A stretch of 45,740 nucleotides of DNA from Polaromonas sp. (GCF_012927455.1 NZ_JABBPE010000007.1:1-45740), one strand, 5' to 3'. Shown: positions 17,010 through 25,399, counted from the first letter of the stretch. A program made the numbers and translations. Notes: generated by a model from the sequence alone, not told the origin.

Positions 17010-17456
17010 TCAGGAAATCGGTGGTTTTTGGCCTGGCATAGCGTCGGCGCTGGCAAAGCGGGATGCCGCAGCGCTGGGCCGCGTCAGCAAACTGAAAACC
17101 GGCGTCAGGTGCGCCACCGCCGCAGTTGGCGCCAGCGTGTGGCAAGCCTGACAGGCGGCATGGGTGCTGCAATGTCCGCCGGCCGGCTGTGCGGCGGCAT
17201 CAAGCGGCTGGTCTGCGCAGTCGCCAGCACCAGTCATCGCCGCAGTGCTGCGAGCTGCATGGGCCGCCCCGGAATCCGCTGTTTGATAACTAAAAGTTGC
17301 CTGAGCCCAGGCTTCATGGGCGTTGGCGGCTATGGTTTTTGTAGCGGATTGCGCGGGTTGCAACCAGGTAGCCGCCATGTTGGTGGCCATTGCCTCACCC
17401 ATCCAGCCGCGTAGCAGCAGCAGGGCAATCATGAAGATGAAGAACGGACGGCGCAC
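17010..17456 (-). CDS. Exported Cys/His-containing protein of the copper cluster, function unknown
   Basis: About 148 residues, start GTG 17456 (MRRPFFIFMIALLLL), with a hydrophobic signal and a following low-complexity Ala-rich part. HCSTHAACQACHTLAP near residue 100 clusters Cys and His; the CQACH could in principle bind heme c but the composition looks more like a metal-handling small protein (it recalls DUF2946-like proteins). It lies upstream of the DUF411 gene on the same strand, so it is likely the first gene of the copper unit. Not firmly recognised. Confidence 0.6.
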   Translation of the reverse strand: MRRPFFIFMIALLLLRGWMGEAMATNMAATWLQPAQSATKTIAANAHEAWAQATFSYQTADSGAAHAARSTAAMTGAGDCADQPLDAAAQPAGGHCSTHAACQACHTLAPTAAVAHLTPVFSLLTRPSAAASRFASADAMPGQKPPIS

Positions 17457-17633
17457 TTTTGAATGATACGGCGGCGCGCAGAAAGTTCAAAAATGCGGAA
17501 GTGATCGTCGTCGCACCCGGCCCGGATTGGCTGGCCACAGCGCCGGGTTTGAGGCGGGCGAAAATGCCGAAGCGGTGTTGACGGCGCTGCTGCCCTGGCC
17601 AGGCTTTCGGCGGCGATGGCGGTGGGCATCTGA

Positions 17634-17846
17634 CTGCACCTGACCGAACACCACGCCCACGCGCATCGCCATGAAGTGCTGGAGCACGAGCAACCGCAAT
17701 CCCATCCCTCCGATGACGGCCACCACCAGCACGCCCATGAACCCGCGTTTGAAGGCCAGCACGCGCATCGGCACCGCTATCAGCCGCTGCGGCACAGCCA
17801 TGCGAATTTTCCGGATGCGCACCACCGCCACGGGCACAAGCACTGA
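17634..17846 (+). pseudogene. His-rich gene remnant, N-terminally truncated
   Basis: The plus-strand frame from 17634 to the TGA at 17844-17846 encodes about 70 residues very rich in His, such as LTEHHAHAHRHEVLEHE and ending DAHHRHGHKH. I recall this type of His-repeat C-terminus from small Burkholderiales proteins of unknown function, probably metal binding. There is no ATG or GTG start: a TGA at 17631 precedes it and no ribosome site is seen. It is therefore best read as a decayed or 5'-broken gene. Its position beside a copper operon may be meaningful. The overlapping minus-strand frame is a shadow. Confidence 0.5.
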
Positions 17847-17910
17847 GGCCGGCTGCGCCGCTTAAGCAGCGATGGCATGACATGCAAATTACCAATTTCC
17901 TATTAAATTG

Positions 17911-17952
17911 GCCTTCAGCCCAATGAATACGGGCGTAAATAGCTATTAAAAA
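17911..17952 (-). repeat. Dispersed hairpin repeat, family 1, copy C
   Basis: GCCTTCAGCCCAAT-GAATA-CGGGCG followed by AGCTATTAAAAA; minus-strand orientation. Located upstream of the acyl-CoA synthetase gene. Confidence 0.8.
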
Positions 17953-18082
17953 GTGAGCATTCGAGGTGAATTTTCCCCAGGGAAAAAGACAAGCGACACT
18001 GCTTTATCAGCAGCTACCCCGATGTGATTTTCCCCAAGTCCGGGTAGGCTTGAGGCAAACAAGTTCTGACTGGAGCCCTGCC

Positions 18083-19876
18083 GTGTCCCCTGCTTTTATA
18101 TCCGCCCAGCCCGATCAGCCCGCAGCGCCGGCAGCCGCAACCCGCGGCGCAGCGTCGGCTCGTGACCGGCACGCGAAAGTCTGGCCCAAACGCTTGCCGC
18201 GCAGCATCACACCGCCGGCCACCTCGCTGTGGCACAACCTGGCGGTCAGCGCGCTGCGCTTTCCCGACAAGCCCGCGCTGGTATTTTTTGACCAGGTATT
18301 GAGTTACGCCGAACTGCTGCAACAGGCCGAGCGGCTGGCCGCCACGTTGCACCGGCTTGGCGTCAGAAAGGGCGACCGCGTGCTGCTCAATCTGCAAAAT
18401 TGCCCGCAGTGGGTGATTGCGCACTTTGCGATCTTGCGCGCCGATGCCGTGGTGGTGCCGGTCAACCCGATGAACCGGGCCGAAGAGCTTAAACACTACA
18501 TCACCAACCCGGACGTCAAAGTGGCCATCACGGCGGCTGACCTGGCGCCCGAGCTGGTCAAGGCGAGCGACAAACTGGCCCCCGAAGAACGGCTGACGCA
18601 GCTGATCGTGACGCATTACAGCGATGCCTTTGACGACGCGGCGGCGCAAGCTGAAGGTGCCAGCGCCATACCGACCGCCTGGCGCGACTGGCTGCTGACC
18701 CGGTACGCGCTGCCCGAGTTGCAAGGTGGCGCCGTGCTGAGCTGGGCCGAGGCGCTGGACCCAGACGGCGCGGGCAGCCGCGATCTGCCGGCGCACAGTG
18801 CCACGCCGCAAGACCTGGCCGTGCTGCCTTACACCAGCGGCACCACCGGCTTGCCCAAGGGTTGCATGCACACGCACGCCAGCATCATGCACAACGCGGT
18901 GGGCAGCTGCCTGTGGGGCAACAGCACGTTTGAAAACGTGGTGCTGTCGGTGGTGCCGATGTTTCACATCACCGGCATGGTGTCGGTGCTGCATGCGGCC
19001 ATTTACGGCAGCGCCACGCTGGTCATCATGCCGCGCTGGGAGCGCGAACTGGCCGGCCGGCTGATCTCGCGCTGGCGCGTGACGCACTGGACCAACATCC
19101 CTACCATGGTGATTGACCTGCTGGCCAGCCCCAACTTTGCGCGGTTCGATTTGAGCAGCCTGGTCTACATAGGCGGTGGTGGTGCCGCCATGCCGCAAGC
19201 CGTGGCGCAGCGCCTGTGGGAGCAATACGGCCTGCGTTTTGCCGAAGGCTATGGCCTGACTGAAACCGCCGCCCCGTCGCACAGCAACCCGCCCGACGCC
19301 ACCAAGCAGCAGTGTCTGGGCGTGCCCTTCATCAGCACCGATGCCCGCGTGATCGACCCGCTGAGCCTGGAGGAAATGCCGCAGGGCGAGCAGGGCGAAA
19401 TCGTCATGTGCGGGCCGCAGAACTTCTCGGGCTACTGGAAGCAACCGACCGCCACCGAGGCGGCTTTCATCGAGCTTGACGGCAAGCGCTTTTTTCGCTC
19501 AGGCGATTTGGGGCATGTCGACGAAGAGGGCTATTTCTTCCTGACCGACCGGCTCAAACGCATGATCAATGCCTCGGGTTTCAAGGTCTGGCCGGCCGAG
19601 GTCGAAGCCTTGATGTTTCGCCATCCCGCCATTCAGGAAGCCTGCATCATTAGCGTCAAGGATGCCTACCGCGGCGAAACCGTCAAGGCCGTGGTGGTGT
19701 TGCGCGCAGACGCCAGGGGCAGGATGACAGAAGAAGACATCATCAACTGGTGCAAGGACAACATGGCCGCCTACAAGTACCCGCGCGTGGTGCAGTTTGT
19801 GGAGGCGCTGCCCAAGAGCGGATCGGGCAAGGTGATGTGGCGGGTTTTGCAGGAAGGCGAAAACGGTTCGGATTGA
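18083..19876 (+). CDS. AMP-dependent acyl-CoA synthetase (fatty-acid CoA ligase type)
   Basis: About 597 residues from the GTG at 18083, chosen because GGAG lies 7 bases upstream; an in-frame ATG 117 bp earlier is possible but adds unconserved sequence. The ANL superfamily motifs are visible: P-loop YTSGTTGLPKG (250-260), EGYGLTETAAPSH, RSGDLGHVDEEGYFFLTDR and the C-terminal catalytic lysine context PKSGSGKVMWR. It activates a carboxylate, likely a medium or long fatty acid, via an acyl-AMP. The chain-length preference cannot be read. It stands alone and is closed by a large hairpin shared with the convergent YaeQ gene. Confidence 0.9.
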   Translation: MSPAFISAQPDQPAAPAAATRGAASARDRHAKVWPKRLPRSITPPATSLWHNLAVSALRFPDKPALVFFDQVLSYAELLQQAERLAATLHRLGVRKGDRVLLNLQNCPQWVIAHFAILRADAVVVPVNPMNRAEELKHYITNPDVKVAITAADLAPELVKASDKLAPEERLTQLIVTHYSDAFDDAAAQAEGASAIPTAWRDWLLTRYALPELQGGAVLSWAEALDPDGAGSRDLPAHSATPQDLAVLPYTSGTTGLPKGCMHTHASIMHNAVGSCLWGNSTFENVVLSVVPMFHITGMVSVLHAAIYGSATLVIMPRWERELAGRLISRWRVTHWTNIPTMVIDLLASPNFARFDLSSLVYIGGGGAAMPQAVAQRLWEQYGLRFAEGYGLTETAAPSHSNPPDATKQQCLGVPFISTDARVIDPLSLEEMPQGEQGEIVMCGPQNFSGYWKQPTATEAAFIELDGKRFFRSGDLGHVDEEGYFFLTDRLKRMINASGFKVWPAEVEALMFRHPAIQEACIISVKDAYRGETVKAVVVLRADARGRMTEEDIINWCKDNMAAYKYPRVVQFVEALPKSGSGKVMWRVLQEGENGSD

Positions 19877-19935
19877 AGGGGTGGAGCTGGCGCTCTTCGA
19901 CGCTGCTGGCTTGGGTAGAGAATCAATCTCTGGGG

Positions 19936-20004
19936 CAATGAATTCGGGCGTTAGTGCTATTAAATAGATAGCTGCTTACGCCCGTATCCATTGGTCTAGA
20001 AGGC
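19936..20004 (+). repeat. Family 1 repeat copy D with an added inverted half; likely bidirectional terminator
   Basis: A full plus-strand family-1 unit (19956-20004: GCTATTAAATAGATAGC, then CTTACGCCCGTATCCATTG) is preceded by an inverted partial unit (19936-19955). The two make a long imperfect stem, with 16 of 19 outer positions pairing and an inner GCTAT/ATAGC stem. It sits between two convergent genes (stops at 19876 and 20032), where it could stop transcription from both sides. Confidence 0.8.
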
Positions 20005-20031
20005 GACTTATCCATAAATATTGATCAAGCC

Positions 20032-20589
20032 TCAAACTCCGGCCGTCAACCTTCGCGGCGTAATCTCGACCGACTCGCTGCCGGTGCTCATCCACACCGT
20101 GCCGTCCTGCACCGTGACCTGCAACTGCATGCCGCGCTCGGCCAGCTTGCCCAGAGCCTGGCTTTGCGCGGACTCAATCTGCCACACCACCAGATTGGCG
20201 GCGCGCGTCAGTTTGCTTTCAATGGCTTTCCACCACACCGGCGTGCTGTTGGCAAAGCCGTAGACGGTGACGCGTCCGGCGCGGCCGGCGGCGCGCATCA
20301 GGCGCTTGTCGTCGGGCTGGCCCACGTCTATCCAGTGCAGCACGGCGCCGGTGTAGTCCTTGTGCCACAGCGCGGGCTCATCAACATCCCACAGGTCCTT
20401 GGCAAATTCAAGATTGCCGCGCTTGTCATCGGCCGGCACGTTGAGCGCAAAGGCCAGCAGGCGGATCATCATGCGTTCGTCGGTCTCTGACGGATGGCGC
20501 GCAATGATGACGCTGTGGTCGGCATAGACGGGGCGGTCCATGTCGGCGATTTGCAGTTGGGCTTTGTGAATGGTGGCTTTGATGGCCAT
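20032..20589 (-). CDS. yaeQ: YaeQ family protein
   Basis: A 185-residue cytoplasmic protein. The N-terminus MAIKATIHKAQLQIADMDR and the segments HPSETDERMMIRLLAFAL, LWHKDYTGAVLHWIDVGQPD and ITPRRL are YaeQ signatures. YaeQ has a fold like PD-(D/E)XK nucleases; the conserved E and D residues are present in ETDER and DVGQPD. Its role is unclear; a link to RfaH suppression has been reported. The start is the ATG at 20589, matching the family; the frame is open further upstream without conservation. Confidence 0.92.
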   Translation of the reverse strand: MAIKATIHKAQLQIADMDRPVYADHSVIIARHPSETDERMMIRLLAFALNVPADDKRGNLEFAKDLWDVDEPALWHKDYTGAVLHWIDVGQPDDKRLMRAAGRAGRVTVYGFANSTPVWWKAIESKLTRAANLVVWQIESAQSQALGKLAERGMQLQVTVQDGTVWMSTGSESVEITPRRLTAGV

Positions 20590-20722
20590 GGGAAAGGTTC
20601 TCGGGTGGCGGCCCAGGGCAGGCTGCCAAGGCTTCGCGGTAAACGCTCTATTGGAACAGTCTTTTTGTGGCGGCCCGAACCGGCTTGGCGGGGCAGGCGC
20701 ACGCGTAGCAGGATTTGTCAAT

Positions 20723-20896
20723 GTGCCGCCTTACGTGCCGCATCAGGAGATCAACGCCAGCCCGACAAAGATGCTGGAGTACCTGATGTGCCCCAGCGAC
20801 GGCGAGGCCGTGGCCGTGAACCTGGACATCGAAGCGCTCGAGCAACTGTCCACGGTGCTGTGGATAGAACCTATCCAGCCCCACGGCGGCGTTTAG
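20723..20896 (+). CDS. Small hypothetical protein
   Basis: A 57-residue frame from GTG 20723 encoding a dense, protein-like sequence (PYVPHQEINASPTKMLEYLM, CPSDGEAVAVNLDIEALEQL). A purine-rich AGCAGGA lies 10 bases upstream. It is divergent from yaeQ with a 133-bp gap. I do not recognise the family. It may be a real short gene or the 3' end of an older one, as the frame remains open upstream to 20570. Confidence 0.45.
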   Translation: MPPYVPHQEINASPTKMLEYLMCPSDGEAVAVNLDIEALEQLSTVLWIEPIQPHGGV

Positions 20897-21175
20897 TTCC
20901 ACGGCTAGCTTTGTCCGCTATCGCCGCTTTCGCCGCTATCTCCGATAGGCCGTTGCAGCGCCTTTCCGCCCGTCAAGACCCGGTAAGCGCGCCGTGAAGA
21001 ACTGCAAAAAACCGGAGAAAAGGCCGTTTTAGGGTGTTTCTGAAAAGTTTGCTTACGAATGTCACATCGTCCTACATGACGCGTGCGTCAAGGTGGTTAC
21101 AACAGAATCAGGCGTTATCTTAGATAGAGCGCCGTAACCTGCGTCCCGATTCCACGGTACGAGAAAAGAGAAACC
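20897..21175 (+). promoter_or_regulatory. Intergenic region with two inverted repeats upstream of an exported protein gene
   Basis: Contains a run of CGCTATC/CGCTTTC-like 9-base steps (20918-20947), the inverted repeat TGACGC-GT-GCGTCA (21077-21090), and a second dyad GGCG-TTATCTTAGATAGAG-CGCC (21111-21133) about 45 bp before the start codon. The latter two could be operators or a leader hairpin for the gene at 21176. Confidence 0.4.
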
Positions 21176-21646
21176 ATGAAAACCAATGTCAAACCCTTGC
21201 TGCGGGCGAGCCTTATCGCCCTTTCGGCCCTTTTGGCCACTGCAGCACAAGCTGTCACGCCTTACGTCAGTGCCACCGTCGAAGGCGCGCTGACGCCGGG
21301 TGTCTATGGCCGCATTGATATCGGCAACGCGCCGCCACCGCCGCTGATTTATGCGCAACCGGTCATCATCCAGCGTGCGCCGGTCTATGTGCAGCAGCAG
21401 CCGCTGTATCTTCACGTGCCACCCGGACATTCGAAAAAATGGTCCAAGCATTGCGCCAAATACAACGCTTGCGGTCAACCGGTTTATTTTGTCAATGTCC
21501 GGGGGGATGGTGACTTCGAACGGCGCCGGTTCGATGACGAACGCCGCGGCCGCGACAAACACGACCGGGGCCGTGACTGGAACGATGATGACGAGGGCCA
21601 CGGAAAAGGCAAAGGCAAGCACAAGAACAAAGGGCGCGACGATTAA
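21176..21646 (+). CDS. Exported protein of unknown function with a charged C-terminal tail
   Basis: A 156-residue protein with a clear Sec signal (MKTNVKPLLRASLIALSALL, cleavage after AQA near 26). The mature N-terminal part has VSATVEGALTPGVYGRIDIG and a Pro/Val/Gln-rich stretch, and KHCAKYNACGQPVYFV with two Cys that may pair. From about residue 110 the tail is nearly all Arg, Asp, Lys, Gly and His. The pattern is common in Comamonadaceae secreted proteins but has no assigned function. It is followed by a strong terminator, so it is monocistronic. Confidence 0.85.
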   Translation: MKTNVKPLLRASLIALSALLATAAQAVTPYVSATVEGALTPGVYGRIDIGNAPPPPLIYAQPVIIQRAPVYVQQQPLYLHVPPGHSKKWSKHCAKYNACGQPVYFVNVRGDGDFERRRFDDERRGRDKHDRGRDWNDDDEGHGKGKGKHKNKGRDD

Positions 21647-21681
21647 GCACTGAGGCTGGCATTAGCCAGTAGCCGTCCCCC

Positions 21682-21715
21682 AAAGGTGCCGATGCCCAGG
21701 TATCGGCACCTTTTT
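21682..21715 (+). terminator. Rho-independent terminator
   Basis: AAAGGTGCCGAT (21682-21693), an 8-base loop, and ATCGGCACCTTT (21702-21713), a 12-bp perfect stem running into TTTTTATT. It closes the exported-protein gene. Confidence 0.92.
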
Positions 21716-21786
21716 ATTGGTGCCGCCAATGCCTGCAGATGGGCGTAGCATTGTGCGAAGATCAACCGCACTTAAGGATGGACCCC

Positions 21787-22071
21787 ATGAAAGCAATCTG
21801 GAATGGCGCAGTGATTGCGCAAAGCGATGACACCGTGGTGATCGAAGGCAACCACTATTTTCCCGAAAGTTCGCTCAACCGCGACTACGTGACCTTCAGC
21901 AACCACCACACCATGTGTTCGTGGAAGGGCCAGGCGAGCTACTACTCGCTGCTGGTCAATGGAGAAATGAACACCGATGCGGCCTGGTATTACCCTGACC
22001 CCAAATCCGAGGCCGAGAACATCAAGGGACATGTGGCTTTCTGGAAAGGCGTGAAGATCGATCCTTCATGA
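21787..22071 (+). CDS. DUF427 family protein
   Basis: A 94-residue protein: MKAIWNGAVIAQSDDTVVIE, HYFPESSLN, then CSWKGQASYYSL and AAWYYPDP are the DUF427 hallmarks. The family is a small beta-barrel of unknown role, often a possible nucleotide binder. The ATG at 21787 is preferred over that at 21778 because AAGGA sits at the right distance for the former. Stands alone. Confidence 0.92.
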   Translation: MKAIWNGAVIAQSDDTVVIEGNHYFPESSLNRDYVTFSNHHTMCSWKGQASYYSLLVNGEMNTDAAWYYPDPKSEAENIKGHVAFWKGVKIDPS

Positions 22072-22288
22072 GTGGCAACCCGCAACGGGCGGGCTATTGC
22101 AGGGGGTCAGGGTGGCAGCGCTTTTGGTTGTTTTCGGCGCCTTGTCCGACTGCGCTTAGCAGCGCAATCCTCTATAAATGGGCATGGTCAGGCCGCCGCT
22201 AAAGCCGCCAGAAGCAGGTACAGGCCGCAATTGACGGAAGCAGGGTTATAGACAAAAAATCTTTCCAGGCTGTCTAGGAGATTCCATC

Positions 22289-22726
22289 ATGTTTAAGCAC
22301 ATTCTCGTTCCCGTAGATGGCTCATCTTCTGCTGGCCAGGCGGTCGAAAAGGCGATGGCCGTGGCTGATGCGTTTAAAAGCGCAGTCACCGTCATTTATG
22401 TCATAGACCCTTACGCTTTCTCTGGGGTGGGAACGGATTTTTCTTATGGCCAGGCCGAGTATCTCGCTGCGGCGAATGCCGAAGCTACCGAAGCGCTGAA
22501 GACCGCAAAGCAAGCTTTCGAGGCGCGTGGCATCAACGTCACGGCGTCGGTCGTTGAAGGCCATGCGATTTACCGCGGCATTCTTGAAACCGCCGAGTCG
22601 GTGGGCGCGGATTTGCTGGTCATGGGCTCTCATGGCCGGCGCGGACTGGAACGACTGGTGCTGGGCAGCGTGACAGCCCAAGTGTTGTCGCACGCGCATT
22701 TGCCGGTGCTGGTTGTTCGCGAATAG
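22289..22726 (+). CDS. Universal stress protein, UspA family
   Basis: A 145-residue cytoplasmic protein: MFKHILVPVDGS at the N-terminus and GSHGRRGLERLVLGSVT (113-129), the ATP-binding G-2x-G-9x-G-S pattern, near the end. ATP-binding Usp proteins dimerise and are induced by stress or growth arrest. A ribosome site (AGGAG) precedes the ATG. It is followed after 24 bp by a YdcH-like gene on the same strand, so the two are probably cotranscribed. Confidence 0.94.
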   Translation: MFKHILVPVDGSSSAGQAVEKAMAVADAFKSAVTVIYVIDPYAFSGVGTDFSYGQAEYLAAANAEATEALKTAKQAFEARGINVTASVVEGHAIYRGILETAESVGADLLVMGSHGRRGLERLVLGSVTAQVLSHAHLPVLVVRE

Positions 22727-22750
22727 ACCTGTCAACCAAGAGGAGTATCC

Positions 22751-22990
22751 ATGGATTTGCTGAATCACGATCTGGCGCACGAGTTTCCCCAGTACCTGCA
22801 GAAAATGCGCGAGCTCAAAGCATCCGATCCCCGCTTTGCAAGCCTTTTTGTCCAATACGACACCGACAACCAGACCATCGCAAGCTACGAGGGAGGGGTC
22901 GGTTCAATCAGTGATGAAGATCTTGAAAAGCTTAAGAAAAAACGCCTAAAAATCAAAGACCAGATTCACCAGATTCTCAAGACGAGATGA
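22751..22990 (+). CDS. YdcH/DUF465 family small protein
   Basis: A 79-residue, mostly alpha-helical protein. HDLAHEFPQYLQKMRELKAS and the end DLEKLKKKRLKIKDQIHQIL fit the DUF465 helical hairpin, which has a conserved KxxRLxxKD-type motif. Function unknown. AGGAG lies 6 bases before the ATG. Probable operon with the preceding usp gene, suggesting expression under stress. Confidence 0.9.
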   Translation: MDLLNHDLAHEFPQYLQKMRELKASDPRFASLFVQYDTDNQTIASYEGGVGSISDEDLEKLKKKRLKIKDQIHQILKTR

Positions 22991-23032
22991 CTGACGTGCC
23001 AGTGGGAAAACGGCTGGATTATGGCGAAAAAT

Positions 23033-23086
23033 GCCGCTAGACCAATAGCTAAGGGCGTAACATGCTATAAAAAATATAGCAATTTT
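23033..23086 (-). repeat. Dispersed hairpin repeat, family 1, copy E
   Basis: Minus-strand family-1 unit with GCTAGACCAATAG, GGGCG and GCTATAAAAAATATAGC. It lies between the convergent YdcH-like and short-chain dehydrogenase genes, where its hairpin may end both transcripts. Confidence 0.85.
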
Positions 23087-23134
23087 AATCGCGTCAGGCG
23101 AACCTTGCGGGACCGTTTGTTAACAAAATCGGTA

Positions 23135-23899
23135 CTAATTCCTGACGTCTGCGACGGGTTGCGCGCCAAAGTCGGCCCGCGCCAGATAGGCCAGCACGCG
23201 GTTTGCCGCGACTTCGGGAGAACTCAACTGCCCGTCGTTTTTTAGCTGCACGAAATAGTTCCGGTCAGGAAAGTCGGCTTGGTCTGCGCCGCGCAGTTGC
23301 GCCTGCATATCGGTGTCAATCCTGCCAGGCGCCAGTGAGCAGAGCCTGGCGCCGTTGGCTTTCCGCGCTTCTTCCAGCGCTACGCAGCGCGTGAAATGGT
23401 CCAACCCCGCCTTGACGGTGCAGTAAGCCGCCTGGTAGGCCTTGGCCCGGTGGCCGACACTTGACGAAATATTGAGTACCTTGCGCCTGGCGGGCCAGGC
23501 GGCGGTGGCACGCAAGAACACCGCAGTGAGCTGCATGGGCGCCTCCAGCCCGACGCGCAAAGCCTGCGCCAGATCGTCAACGTCGGCCTGGCTGAGCGGG
23601 GCCAGATGCGAAATGACCGCTGCATTATTGATAAGGGTGGCATCGGCAAAATTGGCGAGGGTAGCGCCGGCCTGTACTTGCAGCCACGCCTCCAGTTGCC
23701 GGCTGACCGCGGCACCTTGCGTCAGGTCTTCGGTCCACTGCAGCAGGGTTGCGCCTTGCGCGCGTGCCTGTTCAGCCAGCGCTTCGTTGCGATGGCGCGA
23801 AATGCACAGCAGCGTGTGCTTGGGCTCCAGCAGTTGTTGGGCCAGCGCCAGCCCCAGACCTCGCGAAGCGCCGGTCAGAATCGTCAGTTGTTGCGTCAT
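23135..23899 (-). CDS. Short-chain dehydrogenase/reductase
   Basis: A 254-residue NAD(P)-dependent oxidoreductase with cofactor motif TGASRGLG (9-16), NNAA (91-94), catalytic Ser near 145 and Tyr159/Lys163 (YCTVK). ISRHRNE after the second strand suggests NADP. It resembles sepiapterin reductase-like SDRs; the substrate is unknown. The start is the ATG at 23899. It is separated by only 24 bp from the stop of the intradiol dioxygenase gene upstream, so the two may be cotranscribed. Confidence 0.9.
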   Translation of the reverse strand: MTQQLTILTGASRGLGLALAQQLLEPKHTLLCISRHRNEALAEQARAQGATLLQWTEDLTQGAAVSRQLEAWLQVQAGATLANFADATLINNAAVISHLAPLSQADVDDLAQALRVGLEAPMQLTAVFLRATAAWPARRKVLNISSSVGHRAKAYQAAYCTVKAGLDHFTRCVALEEARKANGARLCSLAPGRIDTDMQAQLRGADQADFPDRNYFVQLKNDGQLSSPEVAANRVLAYLARADFGAQPVADVRN

Positions 23900-23923
23900 G
23901 CCCGAATGATAGGGAGTCCTGGC

Positions 23924-24586
23924 TCAGGCTTGCACCACCAGCGGAAATTGCGCCCGTAGCCCGTCGGGCCCAAAGGTGAAGGGCACGGTGAGGGCGGCAC
24001 GGGCTTGCTCATCGGCCAGGCTGCGCCATAAAAAATCGCGTTGGTTGAGCGCTTCGCCGGCGACGTAGAGCTGCGTCGTCAGCAGTTCGCGGCCAGCCAG
24101 CTTGACCTTGAGATGAATGTGCGGTGCGCGGCCGCTGTAAGCCACCGGGCGAATGGTGCGAAAGCGATATTCGCCCTGGGCATTCACCGTGACTCGCCCA
24201 AAACCTTGAAACGCCTTGTCGACAAGCCCGCCGTCGCCGGGGTGGTCGTAGTGGCCGGCGTGGTCGCACTGCCATATTTCCACCTGCGCGCCGCGCACCG
24301 GCCGGCCATTCAAGTCGTTCACCGAACCTTCCAGCCAGCTTGGCTGGCCGCGGCCATAGTTCAGCGCACCGTTACGCAGCAAATCGAAGTCGGCGTCTTG
24401 CGGCAGCTTGACCGGATAAAACGGGCCTTCGGTTTGGGAAGGAGTGGGGCGGCGCAGGGGCGCGGGCTGGGCGCGTGCGCCCGTCCACAACGTAGGCATC
24501 GCCACCAGCGCGGCGGCTGCAGCGCGGCGGTTCCACAGGCGAATTACGGGGCCAATTACGGGAAGAGAGGGCGGCTGCAAAGGCAT
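23924..24586 (-). CDS. Exported intradiol ring-cleavage dioxygenase-like protein
   Basis: A 220-residue protein with a twin-arginine-like signal (LWNRRAAAAALVAMP, AQA near 40) and a protocatechuate 3,4-dioxygenase beta-type core. The four Fe(III) ligands are in place: Tyr113 (GHYDHPG), Tyr150, His156 and His158 (YSGRAPHIHLKV). Known dioxygenases of the catechol and protocatechuate pathways are cytoplasmic; exported versions with this short length are common but mostly uncharacterised. The natural substrate is therefore open. No aromatic pathway genes are nearby. The annotated start is the first ATG; a start at residue 20 would shorten the signal. Confidence 0.88.
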   Translation of the reverse strand: MPLQPPSLPVIGPVIRLWNRRAAAAALVAMPTLWTGARAQPAPLRRPTPSQTEGPFYPVKLPQDADFDLLRNGALNYGRGQPSWLEGSVNDLNGRPVRGAQVEIWQCDHAGHYDHPGDGGLVDKAFQGFGRVTVNAQGEYRFRTIRPVAYSGRAPHIHLKVKLAGRELLTTQLYVAGEALNQRDFLWRSLADEQARAALTVPFTFGPDGLRAQFPLVVQA

Positions 24587-24662
24587 GAGGAATCTCCAGC
24601 TGTATCAAGTCGGAGACTGTGGCCGGAGCTAAAGTTCCCCCGCACCAGCTCGACAAGACGGG

Positions 24663-25355
24663 TTAAAAGGGCGGCGGGCTTTCAAAGCGCATCGGTTCTG
24701 CGCTGCACGGGTGCGCCAGGCCCAGCGCGCAGGCGTGCAGTAACAGCCGAGGCGCGGCCGCCGCGAGGGCGGCAGGGGCATACAGCGCATCGCCGAGTAT
24801 CGGATGGCCCAGCGCCTGCAGATGCACGCGCAGCTGGTGCGATCGACCGGTCAGTGGTTCAAGCTCCACGCGAGTGCTGTCGCTGGCTTCATCAAACGCC
24901 ACGCTACGCCAGCGCGTCTGGCTGGGCTTGCCGCGTTGCGCATCAATGATGCGCAACGGCCGGCGCGGCCAGTCGACCACTATCGGCAGGTCAATCAAGC
25001 CCCAGCCATCGGCGCTTTCGGGCGGCAAGAGGCAGCCCTGCACCACGGCGATGTAACGTTTGTGGACCTGCCGCGTTTCAAATGATTTGGCCAGCACGCG
25101 TTGCATGGCGATGCCGCGCGCCATCAGCATCACGCCCGAGGTGGCCATGTCAAGCCGGTGCACCACCAGCGCGTCGGGGAAGCGCCGCTGCACCCGGGCG
25201 CTCAGGCAGTCCTGCTTGTCTTCGCCGCGGCCCGGCACGGCCAGCAGGCCGGAAGGCTTGTTCAGCACCAGCAGGCTGTCGTCGGCATACATCAGCACCA
25301 GCTCGGCGCTGGCGGCACTTGTCAGGTAATTGTTGGGCGGCCCGCTGGACATCAT
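24663..25355 (-). CDS. RluA-family RNA pseudouridine synthase
   Basis: About 230 residues. HRLDMATSG with catalytic Asp69, then KRYIAVVQG, and LTGRSHQLRVHLQALGHPILGD are the RluA-group motifs. It isomerises uridine in rRNA or tRNA; the short form without an S4 domain fits RluA (23S 746 and tRNA 32), but the target is not certain. I use the ATG at 25355; an upstream TTG at 25367 is a weaker choice. Confidence 0.92.
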   Translation of the reverse strand: MMSSGPPNNYLTSAASAELVLMYADDSLLVLNKPSGLLAVPGRGEDKQDCLSARVQRRFPDALVVHRLDMATSGVMLMARGIAMQRVLAKSFETRQVHKRYIAVVQGCLLPPESADGWGLIDLPIVVDWPRRPLRIIDAQRGKPSQTRWRSVAFDEASDSTRVELEPLTGRSHQLRVHLQALGHPILGDALYAPAALAAAAPRLLLHACALGLAHPCSAEPMRFESPPPF

Positions 25356-25399
25356 GATTTCAGTCAACAGCCCAGGTTTTTGACAACAGAAGAAACATC

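Noticed and set aside
17487..17843. 118-codon minus-strand frame rich in Met, Val and Arg
   Set aside because: It is the complement of the His-rich plus-strand remnant; CAT and CAC codons read backwards give Met and Val.
18014..19444. 476-codon minus-strand frame opposite the acyl-CoA synthetase gene
   Set aside because: Shadow; the sense strand carries all ANL motifs.
20918..20947. CGCTATC/CGCTTTC steps as a possible tandem repeat gene or binding array
   Set aside because: Only about three imperfect units of nine bases; too short to support a separate element.
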